Source of the DNA: Modicisalibacter xianhensis
GTDB lineage: Bacteria > Pseudomonadota > Gammaproteobacteria > Pseudomonadales > Halomonadaceae
Assembly: GCF_900113605.1 (NCBI RefSeq)
Contig: NZ_FOPY01000023.1
Span: 1 to 33,142 of the forward strand
Length of the DNA: 33,142 bases
Direction of reading: 5' to 3'
Part shown: in pieces, positions 7,903 to 16,250 of the stretch
Numbering within the stretch: position 1 is the first letter of the stretch
Layout: each line of letters opens with the position of its first letter
Notes under the pieces: model-generated
Database searches by the model: none
What the model was told of the DNA's origin: nothing
What the model saw: the letters and a program-made list of their open reading frames with translations, nothing else
Translations under genes and position numbers: made by a program

Positions 7903-8871
7903 TTATTCATAAATGTCCAGATCGTTGGCCAACACGAACTCGCCTTCGTAGTAACTCGCCATCTCAGTGCTCAGTTGCTGATCACTCTGGCCAAACAAGA
8001 GCGGATGATTCAGTACCAGTAGTTCAGGTTCGACATGCCGACCGATTTTCGCTAGCTGTTGGGCACTGGTGTGGGCGTGGTACATGTAATCCTGCCAATC
8101 CTGGGATAGACGGCTGACGCCCTGCTCACTCATCACTTCATGGATGAGAATATCGGCGCCCTCGAAGTATTCGTAGAGAGCCTGGTCGTGGCGGGTATCG
8201 CCGCTGATCACCACGGTCTTATCCGGCGCCTCAACCCGGTAACCAAATGCCATCCCATCCGCCCAGCTACCATGGGGCACTTTGAATGCGGTAATGGTTA
8301 CTCTATCGTCCTGATGAACCACCTGGGTCCCACTGATTTCAGTGACTTCAACCTTGAAACCTTCTGAATTGGCCGGCTGGGTGCCGTGCAGACGGTGTCC
8401 GATGTCAGCCTGGTAGGCCTCAAGAACATGAGTAGTCATTTCCTCGGTGCCTTTGGGGCCGACGACCTTTATCGGCTCGCTGCGGCCCATGATCCAAGGA
8501 CGCAGCATCAGCTCCGGCATGCCCATCACGTGATCGGAATCGAGGTGCGTGAGAAACACCTTGTTCATTGCACCATAGACAGAATCATTGCTGAAATAGA
8601 TGTCCTCAGGCATGAAGTCCTTGCCAGATAAGGCGTCGAAATTCTTGACGAACCCCGGCCCGGCATCGAACAAGTACATTTCCTTGTCGACTACGATCAG
8701 AATGGACTGGCCAGCGCGCTCTTGGTTAAGCACCGGAGTCCCTGTGCCAAGCATGACCACAGTGGTTTCACTTTGGTCAGCCTGATTAGGCTGGCGCTCA
8801 GCCATGGCGTGCTGGCCAATCAACGCCCCTGTCAGGATAAGGATTGATAATGATGTAACCGCTTTTCTCAT
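7903..8871 (-). CDS. Exported metallo-beta-lactamase-fold hydrolase
   Basis: A 322-residue protein with a signal peptide ([19 protein letters not shown], cleavage near AMA-ERQ, about 24) and an RNase Z/arylsulfatase-like MBL fold. Visible metal motifs are THLDSDH (HxDxDH, about 112-118), the HGSWADG region, ISGDTRHD and a late [21 protein letters not shown] near the mature start is the usual first strand of this branch. Substrate is unknown. Its position between pchF and pchA, 56 and 44 nt away, with GGAG before the ATG, indicates operon membership. An ester, lactone or sulfate ester of a phenol in the periplasm is conceivable but unproven. Confidence 0.78.
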   Translation of the reverse strand: MRKAVTSLSILILTGALIGQHAMAERQPNQADQSETTVVMLGTGTPVLNQERAGQSILIVVDKEMYLFDAGPGFVKNFDALSGKDFMPEDIYFSNDSVYGAMNKVFLTHLDSDHVMGMPELMLRPWIMGRSEPIKVVGPKGTEEMTTHVLEAYQADIGHRLHGTQPANSEGFKVEVTEISGTQVVHQDDRVTITAFKVPHGSWADGMAFGYRVEAPDKTVVISGDTRHDQALYEYFEGADILIHEVMSEQGVSRLSQDWQDYMYHAHTSAQQLAKIGRHVEPELLVLNHPLLFGQSDQQLSTEMASYYEGEFVLANDLDIYE

Positions 8872-8927
8872 GCTGGGCTCTCCTGCGGTTTCGTTATTGT
8901 TCGTCGATTTCCCGTGTCCCGATGGGC

Positions 8928-10478
8928 TTACAGGCGTATGCCGGACTTGCCGGGTGAGAGAATGCCGTTGGGGTCCAAGGCTCTCTTTAAGGTCCTGTGA
9001 ACCTCACGCAACGGTTCACCAAAGGTACCGGCGGCCTTTTCCATGAACTCAGTATTGGTGCGATAGATGCCGTAGCCGCGCTTGGCGAACTCATCGATCA
9101 GCTCACTGAAGCAGGCATGGGCGCGCTGGGTCTCCTCCGGGTCCTGGCGGTTGTAGAGCAGGTCGATCACATGGTGCATGTCACGCCAGCCGACGATATA
9201 TTCTGCCACGTAGTCGAAGCCGTACTTGCCGAGGATCTGCTGCGCCAGTTCGGTCTGATCCCTGGTCTCGCTGCCCTTGGCTTGGGATACCGGAGCGAAC
9301 CACATGGAGCCGCCGCCGCCACGCCAGTTGTAAAGGCCAAACTCCTGCAGGTTCATGTCACCTTTCATCAGCGCCGAGCGATAGGAAAATCCCCCACCCC
9401 GCTTCTCGGCTTCCTCGCCATACATGAGCCTGGCCTTGCCACTCGCACCGAAAGCCTGCTCGATGATCTTCCAGTTGACGTCGATTTGCTCCGGCGTGCC
9501 GTAGAGTGCTGCATAAACGTTCCATTCGCCGATACCCTGATCAGCCTTGATGCGATCGATAGCTTCACGCGGAATGGAGTCGTTGCCGTCGTAGTACTCC
9601 TTGCGCGTGACATGGGTGCCTGCATCCCAGAGGGTATGCACAATAACCACGGCGTTAGGGATAATCTGGGCAATGCGCAACGGGCGCAGCACATCGACGA
9701 TTTCCTCGATATCCTCGGGATCCTGATACTGGATCAGGAAAGGGCGATAGGCCGGCGGTTCGGGCATTAGCCACAGGCCCATCTTGGTGACGATGCCATA
9801 GTTGGACTGGGTGAAGAGACCATCGATATACGGCCCATACCCCCACTTGAAGACCTGCCAGGAGCTGGAATTCTCGATGCCGCCCATCCCGGTGCGTACC
9901 ACCTCACCGTTGGCCAACACCACCTCCATGCCGCACTGGAACATGAAATGTTCCCCATAGGGCGTGTATCCCACACCACGATCCAGGGTGTTGCCCACCG
10001 GGCCGGCAATCGCCGAAGGAGCCGGCGGGTCGAGCCACAGCTTGAGGTCGTTCTCCTTGATGTAGTCGTGGAGTTGCTGATAGGTCACGCCGGGCTCGAG
10101 CAGCGCCGTACAGACGTCGGGATCGACATCGAGAATCCGGTTCATGCGATGCATGTCGAGCATCACCTGGCCGGTCTCGCCGGGGGCGGCAGAGCCATAC
10201 CCCAGGTTCTTGCCGGTAGAGATCGTCCAGATCGGTATCTTGTATTGATTGCAGGTGCGCACAATTTCCTGCACCTGCTCGGTAGTGGTCGGCAGCAACG
10301 CTGCTGACGGAATGTAGTCCTGATCATCGCCGGCCATCATGATCTTGGTATAGGGTGCCAGTTGATCGCTCTCGGTCAGGACACTATCGGCGCCAAGTAT
10401 GTCGCGAAAGCGCGCCAGGGCTGTATCGAAGTCAGCCTCGGCCACGCCCTTGGGGAGAATACGCGGTGATGTACTCAT
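8928..10478 (-). CDS. pchF: 4-cresol dehydrogenase (hydroxylating) type flavoprotein
   Basis: A VAO/PCMH-family FAD enzyme of 516 residues. PchF oxidises p-cresol to 4-hydroxybenzyl alcohol and then 4-hydroxybenzaldehyde in the periplasm, passing electrons to cytochrome PchC. The FAD domain (STGKNLGYG, about 87-95; GNTLDRGVGYTPYGEH, about 162-177) is followed by the cytochrome/substrate domain. Counting one residue behind PchF, the key positions match: E379 and Y383 (EFGLY), E426 and H435 (EYIVGWRDMH), and R473 (GIYRTN). Y383 matches the tyrosine that links FAD in PchF, whereas vanillyl-alcohol oxidase uses histidine. Eugenol hydroxylase EhyB is a close relative, so eugenol-like substrates remain possible. 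It follows pchX by 33 nt. Confidence 0.88.
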   Translation of the reverse strand: MSTSPRILPKGVAEADFDTALARFRDILGADSVLTESDQLAPYTKIMMAGDDQDYIPSAALLPTTTEQVQEIVRTCNQYKIPIWTISTGKNLGYGSAAPGETGQVMLDMHRMNRILDVDPDVCTALLEPGVTYQQLHDYIKENDLKLWLDPPAPSAIAGPVGNTLDRGVGYTPYGEHFMFQCGMEVVLANGEVVRTGMGGIENSSSWQVFKWGYGPYIDGLFTQSNYGIVTKMGLWLMPEPPAYRPFLIQYQDPEDIEEIVDVLRPLRIAQIIPNAVVIVHTLWDAGTHVTRKEYYDGNDSIPREAIDRIKADQGIGEWNVYAALYGTPEQIDVNWKIIEQAFGASGKARLMYGEEAEKRGGGFSYRSALMKGDMNLQEFGLYNWRGGGGSMWFAPVSQAKGSETRDQTELAQQILGKYGFDYVAEYIVGWRDMHHVIDLLYNRQDPEETQRAHACFSELIDEFAKRGYGIYRTNTEFMEKAAGTFGEPLREVHRTLKRALDPNGILSPGKSGIRL

Positions 10479-10511
10479 GGATTCATCTCTAGATTGTTGT
10501 GATCAGGAGGG

Positions 10512-11057
10512 TCAGAGCCTGACCAGAAAGCTCAATTCGCTGCCTTTGTCGGTAACGATCTCCAAGCGCGGAAACCGGCGAGCATAGCGGCCAGCAGTAC
10601 CCGCCAACGCCAGGCGGGCGTATGCCTCGCCCAGCGCGAACTGCCAACTTTCGCCTTCCGTTGCCTGCAAATGCGTAACGGGTCCCCGGTGACTCACCAA
10701 GTAGTCACCCCTCGCCTCGTGACGGCCCAAGGCCAGGATTCGGCCTCGCCCGGCCAGCAAACTGGTCAGCAGCACTAGGCCCGCCTCGTCGGTAAAGCCA
10801 GTCACCAGAGCGCCGCTGGGCAGGGAGTTCAGGGAAAGTGGATCCAGGTGGCCTTCGTAGCGGGGAGTCCAGCCCTGCTGGCGTAATCCCAACCCCAATT
10901 TGGTAGCCGAACTTCCACTACCGTACAGGCCGATCTCGCCATGTCGCGATGCAATACCCGAACTGAGCTGGCTAGCCCAGGCGGCTCCGATGGAAAAAGG
11001 AGCGAAACCACCTAATAGCAGGCCATTCTTCAAGAGCTGCCGACGTGTCAGGTTCAT
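10512..11057 (-). CDS. pchX: PchX-like Tat-exported protein of unknown function
   Basis: The 181-residue protein starts MNLTRRQLLKNGLLLGGF, with a twin-arginine motif (TRRQLLK) and hydrophobic stretch, and a likely cleavage site after AWA (about 28). So it is probably folded and exported with, or to help, the flavocytochrome. No cofactor or catalytic motif is recognisable in the mature part. In the P. putida pch cluster an ORF called pchX lies between pchC and pchF; position and size agree here, and the symbol rests on that synteny. The ATG at 11057 has GGAG 7 nt upstream, overlapping the pchC stop region (stop at 11062). A role in maturation of PchF or PchC is only a guess. Confidence 0.7.
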   Translation of the reverse strand: MNLTRRQLLKNGLLLGGFAPFSIGAAWASQLSSGIASRHGEIGLYGSGSSATKLGLGLRQQGWTPRYEGHLDPLSLNSLPSGALVTGFTDEAGLVLLTSLLAGRGRILALGRHEARGDYLVSHRGPVTHLQATEGESWQFALGEAYARLALAGTAGRYARRFPRLEIVTDKGSELSFLVRL

Positions 11058-11061
11058 GGCG

Positions 11062-11436
11062 CTACTCCTTAACAATCGGCGCATCATCCAGCTCTCCGCT
11101 GACCAGCGCACGAATCAAGCCATTGAGTTCGGAATCGCTGATCTTGGCCTCACGGAAGGCCGGCATGGCGGCACGGCCATTGCGTACCGTCATTCGGATA
11201 TAGTTTCCTCTCGCCTCCCACGCAGCCTCGGGAAAAGCGATAGTGATCTCGGGGCCAACACCGTACTGCGGAGCATGGCAGTGCGAGCACACCTGGCGAT
11301 AAATCTCTGCGGGCTCTCGCACGGTTTCTTTAGATGAATCACCAAATACCGGCAAAGAGGCCCCAGCCAGAGCAATCGTCAAGGCAGCAGCCACACTGCC
11401 ATGCCGACATTGCGGGAACATTGTTCGTGATTTCAT
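11062..11436 (-). CDS. pchC: Periplasmic cytochrome c, electron acceptor of the flavoprotein
   Basis: A small class I cytochrome c of 124 residues. The signal peptide ends near VFG-DSS (about 32-33). A single heme-binding CSHCH motif lies at about 50-54, and the likely axial methionine is in AAMPAF (about 92). In the 4-cresol dehydrogenase complex this subunit binds to PchF and passes electrons on to the respiratory chain. It is the first gene of the operon, with AAGG upstream of the ATG. The divergent sigma54 activator starts 344 bp away. The size fits the cytochrome subunit of p-cresol or eugenol hydroxylase. Confidence 0.88.
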   Translation of the reverse strand: MKSRTMFPQCRHGSVAAALTIALAGASLPVFGDSSKETVREPAEIYRQVCSHCHAPQYGVGPEITIAFPEAAWEARGNYIRMTVRNGRAAMPAFREAKISDSELNGLIRALVSGELDDAPIVKE

Positions 11437-11502
11437 GAACGTTCAGCCTTTTCATCAGGGGTTTTCGAGCGGTCCAAGCCACACGACACGGGCCGCCACT
11501 TC

Positions 11503-11518
11503 TTATACTTTCGTATAA
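11503..11518. promoter_or_regulatory. Inverted repeat TTATAC-N4-GTATAA in the pchC leader
   Basis: Perfect 6-bp arms TTATAC (11503-11508) and GTATAA (11513-11518) surround TTTC. It lies between the possible sigma54 promoter and the pchC start, in the expected 5' untranslated region. An operator for a second regulator or a short mRNA hairpin are both possible. Confidence 0.4.
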
Positions 11519-11553
11519 ATCAAAGACTTAGCATTCCAAACTACTGCTATAGG

Positions 11554-11573
11554 ACTCTCAATAAATGTGCCGA
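11554..11573 (-). promoter_or_regulatory. Possible sigma54 (-24/-12) promoter of the pch operon
   Basis: On the minus strand the sequence CGGCACATTTATTGAGA resembles the TGGCAC-N5-TTGCA consensus. The GG at 11571-11570 is followed 10 nt later by GA at 11559-11558 instead of the canonical GC, so the -12 element is imperfect. The presence of a divergent sigma54 activator supports such a promoter, about 120 bp before pchC. This is the best match I found in the gap. Confidence 0.4.
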
Positions 11574-11581
11574 AAAATAAA

Positions 11582-11643
11582 AATTGCCTGAGGTCAGCGA
11601 GTTAGTGGGTTAAATCGACTCGCCCTGGGTTTAAGAGGCAATT
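11582..11643. promoter_or_regulatory. Nested inverted repeats, likely activator binding region
   Basis: Outer arms AATTGCCT (11582-11589) and AGGCAATT (11636-11643) are perfect. Inner arms GCGAGT (11597-11602) and ACTCGC (11618-11623) are also perfect and share the same centre to within about 2 bp. The whole lies between the divergent pchC operon and the XylR/DmpR-type regulator, where an upstream activating sequence is expected. It sits closer to the candidate promoter than the usual 100-200 bp, so it may instead control the regulator gene. Confidence 0.5.
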
Positions 11644-11780
11644 GCAGGCAACGAAATGGGTGACGCAAATCATCAAGGCATCACGAAATGGTGAACTGGA
11701 TTGTCAGTAGACATGGGTTTGCCACTTGGTGGGAGATGATATGCTGACACCTGCGAAGCGACTGATACGCCTGCCGCCCT

Positions 11781-13484
11781 ATGACGACCCAACGCCCACC
11801 GCTCTATCCCAGTGTTCAAGACTTGATTGGGGCTCTACGTTTTCTGCCGGAAGATGGCCAAATCTGGTTAGGAGAGCAGCGTATGCTGCTAATGCCGCTT
11901 CAGGCTTCGAGTTTCTTTCGGGAAGAACTGGTTACCAACTTGGGTATTGAGCGCGCCAAGGGAATCTTCATGCGGCTTGGGTACTATTCCGGCCTGCAGG
12001 ATGCCGAACTGGGCGATGCACTACGTGACAGAACACAGCGTCTCGAAGAAAGCTATCTCGCCGGGCCGCAGTTGCATGCGCTACAGGGACACGTTAAGGC
12101 CGAGCCCATCTCTCTCGACATCGATCTCGATAATGACCGCTTTTATAGCGAGTTCATCTGGAAAGGCTCCTTTGAGGTCGACGTGTGGCGCTCGGAGGGC
12201 CCTCAACCCGCCCCGGTATGCTGGACACTGTTAGGCTATGCCTGCGCCTACGCCACCCACCTCATCGGGCGAGAGGTGCAGTTTCGTGAAGTCGAGTGCC
12301 GGGGTTGTGGGGATGCGCAGTGCCGCATCGTCGGCAAATTAGCCCACGAATGGGAGGACCACGAGACGTTTGCCAGCCAGTTCCGGGCAGATCCGTTGAT
12401 TGATGAGCTGTACGAACTTCAAGAACGTATCGCAACACTGGAGGACGACATTGCCCGTACTCGCGGACGCGCCAGCTGGGAACCCATAGGCACGACACCT
12501 GCGTTTCGCGACATGCTGGGCATGCTGGATCGTGTGTCGCCTTCCGAGGTTCCCATCCTTCTCCTGGGCGAGACCGGTACAGGCAAGGAGATCCTGGCCA
12601 GACGAATCCACGACAACAGCCCTCGGGTCAATGGTCCTTTTATCGCGATCAATTGCGCTGCGATACCAGCCGAACTCATCGAAGCCGAACTCTTTGGCGT
12701 CGAACAGGGGGCTTTCACGGGAGCGACGCGAAGCCGCCAAGGACGCTTCGAACGCGCACATGGAGGAACGCTATTTCTCGATGAACTCGCGGAGTTGTCT
12801 CCCCGAGCCCAGGCAGCGCTGCTGAGAGTGCTTCAGGAACACGAGATAGAGCGCGTCGGCGGCCAGGGCCTTATCAATGTCGATGTACGGATCGTCGCAG
12901 CCACACACGACAATCTCACTGACCGAGTCGAAGAAGGCACATTTCGCAAGGACCTATACTATCGGCTCAATACTGTCACCCTGACAGTTCCACCATTACG
13001 TGAACGGCGCGAAGACATTCCCCACTTGGCCGACCATTTCCTGGCCCATTTCGAATGCCATTATCAACGCCGCACCCTGGGCTTCTCAGACCAGGCCTTG
13101 GCTGCAATGAGTTACCATGCCTGGCCAGGCAATATTCGCGAACTCAAGAATGCCATTGAGCGCGGTGTAATCCTGACCGGAGATCACAAGCGTATCACCG
13201 AGCGTGCTATCTTCGGACAACAGCCCATCGCGACACCGGATCGTGAGAAAGGGAAACGATTGGCAAGCCACGGCAGGCTGGATCTGCAAGAGGGATCGAC
13301 TCCACCCTCTCGGCGACACTTGGTACGCTCCTTACTGGAGGCCGGCATACCATTCGAAGAGATCGAGCAGACACTGATCGAGGAAGCTCTCAAGGAGCAT
13401 GATGGAAACATTGCAGCCGCAGCTCGTCAATTAGGCATGACTCGTGCAGCATTCGCTTATCGACTAAAGAAAACGAGGCGGTGA
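11781..13484 (+). CDS. DmpR/XylR-type sigma54-dependent activator with V4R aromatic-sensing domain
   Basis: A 567-residue NtrC-family activator. The N-terminal XylR_N/V4R effector domain (about 1-190) closely follows DmpR (IWLGEQRMLLM, NLGIERAKG, LRLGY-like MRLGYYSGLQDAEL) and keeps the V4R cysteines C155, C173, C176 and C181. A short B-linker (about 205-230) leads to the AAA+ domain: Walker A GETGTGKE (263-270), the sigma54-contact loop GAFTGA (310-315), and Walker B LFLDE (331-335). The C-terminal Fis-type HTH ends LGMTRAAFAYRLKK. Such proteins bind phenols or methylphenols directly. Divergence from pchC makes it the probable p-cresol-responsive activator. The ATG at 11781 has only a weak ribosome site, but the length fits the family. 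Confidence 0.9.
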   Translation: MTTQRPPLYPSVQDLIGALRFLPEDGQIWLGEQRMLLMPLQASSFFREELVTNLGIERAKGIFMRLGYYSGLQDAELGDALRDRTQRLEESYLAGPQLHALQGHVKAEPISLDIDLDNDRFYSEFIWKGSFEVDVWRSEGPQPAPVCWTLLGYACAYATHLIGREVQFREVECRGCGDAQCRIVGKLAHEWEDHETFASQFRADPLIDELYELQERIATLEDDIARTRGRASWEPIGTTPAFRDMLGMLDRVSPSEVPILLLGETGTGKEILARRIHDNSPRVNGPFIAINCAAIPAELIEAELFGVEQGAFTGATRSRQGRFERAHGGTLFLDELAELSPRAQAALLRVLQEHEIERVGGQGLINVDVRIVAATHDNLTDRVEEGTFRKDLYYRLNTVTLTVPPLRERREDIPHLADHFLAHFECHYQRRTLGFSDQALAAMSYHAWPGNIRELKNAIERGVILTGDHKRITERAIFGQQPIATPDREKGKRLASHGRLDLQEGSTPPSRRHLVRSLLEAGIPFEEIEQTLIEEALKEHDGNIAAAARQLGMTRAAFAYRLKKTRR

Positions 13485-14171
13485 CCTGACATAATAAATC
13501 TTAACTTCTTGCGGCGCTTTACCACTCCCTTTTCTTGAATAAATCATTAATTTCCCAGAGTCAATTTTCGATATAAAATACAAAAAATCTAATAAATACA
13601 AGACACACACCTTCATAAAAATCCATACTATACAGCAACTTGCTGTATATTAACGTCTCAAGCCGGCTGTTAGTACAACAAAATACGTATCGTTTATTGA
13701 CGCTTATACTAGACAGACCGCTCATTAATCAGTATTATGCTTAATTGCTCGAAAAGCTTGCATGAAAAATTCTTCGGATAAACCTAGTCTCGCCCTGACG
13801 AGGACTGGATCACCGGCGCTTTCGAACGTCCCCGACGCCATCGATAGAGAGGGAATCCATGTCGACACACTTCGCTGCTTGCAGCGCCTCATCATTAGCT
13901 TATTCACACCCTAGCGTCCTGTTTGCCTTGCGTAACAAGGGCGATCCTTAGCGTCCTGCCAGCTACCTCACAGTAAGCCGCCTTCCGCACCGCCGGAGCA
14001 ATTCTCTCGGCATAAAACCAGCCGCCCCTTCATTTTTATTGGAAGGAACGGGGCTGAATTTAACGCGTGCAGGAAAAGATTTCGGCCATCTCATTGGATG
14101 GTCAGGCATGACTATGTGCTGATTAAAGGCATGCCTGTTATCAGCACACCGGACCTGGAAAAGACTTTACC
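13485..14171. other. 687-bp region without a supported gene
   Basis: The first half (to about 13740) is strikingly A/T-rich and contains the perfect 21-bp palindrome described separately. The second half has a short frame of 50 codons (ATG 13762, stop 13912-13914) with a poor ribosome site and no recognisable family. It also holds a direct repeat TAGCGTCCTG (about 13912 and 13949) and an imperfect GCCCC...GGGGC hairpin (about 14023-14055). It most likely holds the control region of the downstream symporter. Confidence 0.5.
13629..13649. promoter_or_regulatory. Perfect 21-bp palindrome, probable operator
   Basis: The arms TATACAGCAA (13629-13638) and TTGCTGTATA (13640-13649) are exact complements around a single central C. 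Such a perfect site in A/T-rich non-coding DNA is characteristic of a dimeric repressor or activator operator. The nearest downstream gene is the SSS symporter at 14172, over 500 bp away; the upstream gene is the sigma54 activator. The cognate regulator is not evident. Confidence 0.6.
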
Positions 14172-15857
14172 ATGAACGAATTGTATCAATTCTCCACCAT
14201 GACGGTGCTATTACTACTGCTCGCCTTTTATGGCGGAACGTATCTATTGACATTAAAGATACGCAAGAAAAAAGAAGATACCGACGCTTTCATGGTATCC
14301 AATCATCGAGTCGGATTTGGCATTGGCTCGGCCAGCATGACCGCCACCTGGATTTGGGCAGCCTCCTTCTATGCGGCTGCTACTTCCGGCTACACTTATG
14401 GTGTCTCGGGACCGCTGCATTATGGCCTCTGGGGGGCATTGATGATCCTGTTCATCTATCCCTTCGGGCGCCGCTTCCGCAAGCTGGCTCCTAATGCGCA
14501 TACGTTAGGCGAGTTGATCCATGCTCGCCACGGCTCATCCAGTCAACTGATTCTGGCCTTCTCCAATGTCCTGGGCAGTATCATCAGTCTGATGGTCAAC
14601 TTCACTGCAGCTGGCGCACTGGTATCGGTATTGTCCCCGCTCTCATTTCAGGCTGGCGTGATCATTGCGGGGCTTGGCGTGCTGGGCTATACGCTATGGT
14701 CAGGCTTTCGGGCTTCTGTACTCACCGATTTCGCCCAGTTGGTCGCGCTCATGGCGATTGCCATCGTGATCATTCCTGCAGTGCTGTTCGCCATGGGCGG
14801 GCCCAGCGAGATGGTTGCCGGCCTGGACAATCTGACAGCGGAGCAGGCTAACCTGTTTTCCATGGAGGCCATCCTCAACCAGGGGGCGCCTTTCTTCGTC
14901 GCCGTGCTGGCCTATGCCATCGGTAACCAGACCATTTCCCAGCGCCTATTTGCAGTCAACGAAGAACATATCAAGCCAACATTTATCACAGCAACCGTAG
15001 GCTACGGAGCCATTGTCATCGGGTTGGGCATGATTGGCCTACTGGCGCTGACCCTCGGCGTCGAACCCTTGAACGGCGATATGAACAACCTGATTCCGCA
15101 GATGGTTTCCAGCTACCTGCCCCCGGTATTCATTGCGCTATTCTTCATACTGGTTATCGGCTCGCTGTCTTCTACCGCTGACTCGGACCTGTCAGCGCTT
15201 TCTGCCATCATGATGGCAGACGTCTATGGCAAGAACATCGCCAAAGATAAGGCCGACCCAGCACGTATGCTTTTCATCGGACGCTTGACCATGATCGTGG
15301 CGACAGTTGTCGGTATCGTCTTTGCCAGCTTCTCTCTGGATATCCTGGTGATGCTGGTGTTCGTTGGTGCCTTGTGGGGAGCCATCGTGTTTCCGGTCAT
15401 TGCCAGCTGCTTCTGGAACCGCGTCACCAATGCTGCTTTTACTATCTCGGTAATCGTCGCCATGCTCCTATTCTGTGTGGCTCGCTTTGAGCTGGTGACC
15501 ATGTCAGGAGTAACAGGGCTTGCCTTCGAACTGCTTGCCAGCATCGGTGGCGGAGTGATTATCGGCTTGATGGCCTTTGGCTTCTTTGGCCGCACCGTGG
15601 GAACCATTACCGGTATCCTCGCTTTCCTCGCCATGGTAACGCTGGCGACTGGATTCCTACGGGACTATACCGTACTGCTCTCCTCTTTGACCGCGTACGG
15701 TGCCAGCACCCTTGTCTGTACTGTCATAAGCCTGCTTGGCCAGCAGCGCTTCGATTTCTCTACCATCAAGGAAAAGGTCAGTGACTACGATGACCATCTG
15801 GACCAGGATGTCACACCCGAAGGTGCCCTGACCGGAGGTTTGGCTTCCCAGAAATGA
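14172..15857 (+). CDS. Sodium:solute symporter (SSS family)
   Basis: A 561-residue inner-membrane protein with about 13-14 hydrophobic segments. SSS hallmarks are the N-terminal DTDAFMVSNHRVGFGIGSAS segment, AYAIGNQTISQRLFAV (sodium/substrate region, about 251-266) and IGSLSSTADSDLSALSAIMMADVYG (about 327-351). The sequence resembles the urea/DUR3-like and monocarboxylate branches but substrate cannot be read from it. It ends in an acidic hydrophilic tail. The gene is followed after 57 nt by a 43-codon membrane protein. Its place between the p-cresol and 3-hydroxybenzoate modules makes an aromatic acid a reasonable but untested substrate. Confidence 0.85.
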   Translation: MNELYQFSTMTVLLLLLAFYGGTYLLTLKIRKKKEDTDAFMVSNHRVGFGIGSASMTATWIWAASFYAAATSGYTYGVSGPLHYGLWGALMILFIYPFGRRFRKLAPNAHTLGELIHARHGSSSQLILAFSNVLGSIISLMVNFTAAGALVSVLSPLSFQAGVIIAGLGVLGYTLWSGFRASVLTDFAQLVALMAIAIVIIPAVLFAMGGPSEMVAGLDNLTAEQANLFSMEAILNQGAPFFVAVLAYAIGNQTISQRLFAVNEEHIKPTFITATVGYGAIVIGLGMIGLLALTLGVEPLNGDMNNLIPQMVSSYLPPVFIALFFILVIGSLSSTADSDLSALSAIMMADVYGKNIAKDKADPARMLFIGRLTMIVATVVGIVFASFSLDILVMLVFVGALWGAIVFPVIASCFWNRVTNAAFTISVIVAMLLFCVARFELVTMSGVTGLAFELLASIGGGVIIGLMAFGFFGRTVGTITGILAFLAMVTLATGFLRDYTVLLSSLTAYGASTLVCTVISLLGQQRFDFSTIKEKVSDYDDHLDQDVTPEGALTGGLASQK

Positions 15858-15914
15858 ATCGATGTGCCTGCGTTGGCGGCGGCTCGCAGGCCTATAACTA
15901 CACAGGAGTTTCCC

Positions 15915-16046
15915 ATGCAGACCTTGATTTACGGCAGCTACGTACTGATTTGGCCCATCCTGACTTTGGGCGTGCTGACTCTGATCTGTCGCGCCGTGTT
16001 GCGTGATATGCGTGTTGCAAGAGAAGAGAAACGTGACTTGGTTTGA
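15915..16046 (+). CDS. Small single-span membrane protein, putative transporter small subunit
   Basis: Only 43 residues: MQTLIYGSYVLIWPILTLGV, a single long hydrophobic helix to about residue 27, then a positively charged tail RDMRVAREEKRDLV. The start was set at ATG 15915 because AGGAG precedes it by 6 nt; an in-frame upstream start has no ribosome site. Tiny proteins of this kind are regularly found next to SSS carriers and are annotated as putative transporter small subunits. The spacing after the symporter suggests one transcript. The positive tail would face the cytoplasm. Confidence 0.72.
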   Translation: MQTLIYGSYVLIWPILTLGVLTLICRAVLRDMRVAREEKRDLV

Positions 16047-16088
16047 GTCCGCTTTACTTAACTAACCGCGACCCACAAGGCTAAACAG

Positions 16089-16118
16089 AGCGCTGTGCCC
16101 CGAAAGGAGCACAGCGCT
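16089..16118 (+). terminator. Hairpin terminator after the symporter operon
   Basis: The arms AGCGCTGTGC (16089-16098) and GCACAGCGCT (16109-16118) are perfect, with an inner CC/GG pair and a GAAA tetraloop. It lies 43 nt after the small-subunit stop. The T run after it is poor (TTAATT), so termination may be partial. A second GGCCAGCC/GGCTGGCC hairpin (16207-16225) lies beyond the dctP stop and may serve that gene on the other strand. Confidence 0.55.
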
Positions 16119-16206
16119 TAATTAGAAATCCTTGAATTTATAACTCGGTGAAAAAAGACCGTTCGAGCAGTTTGATCACACTTTGCTAACCGAGCAGCCC
16201 GACCAG

Positions 16207-16225
16207 GGCCAGCCAATGGCTGGCC
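16207..16225 (-). terminator. Hairpin downstream of the TRAP binding protein gene
   Basis: GGCCAGCC (16207-16214) and GGCTGGCC (16218-16225) form an 8-bp stem around AAT, 25 nt past the dctP stop on the minus strand. There is no T run, so intrinsic termination is uncertain. Confidence 0.4.
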
Positions 16226-16250
16226 TGTTTCCGTGATAATAACTGCGGGA

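Noticed and set aside
8997-9770. 257-codon plus-strand frame opposite pchF
   Set aside because: Antisense shadow; pchF carries matched catalytic residues throughout this span.
13762-13914. 50-codon plus-strand frame, and a 60-codon minus-strand frame at 13725-13907
   Set aside because: No good ribosome site, no recognisable family, and the two overlap each other; not enough to call a gene.
14023-14055. GCCCC...GGGGC hairpin as a terminator or riboswitch
   Set aside because: Pairing is imperfect, there is no T run, and no known riboswitch pattern could be recognised.
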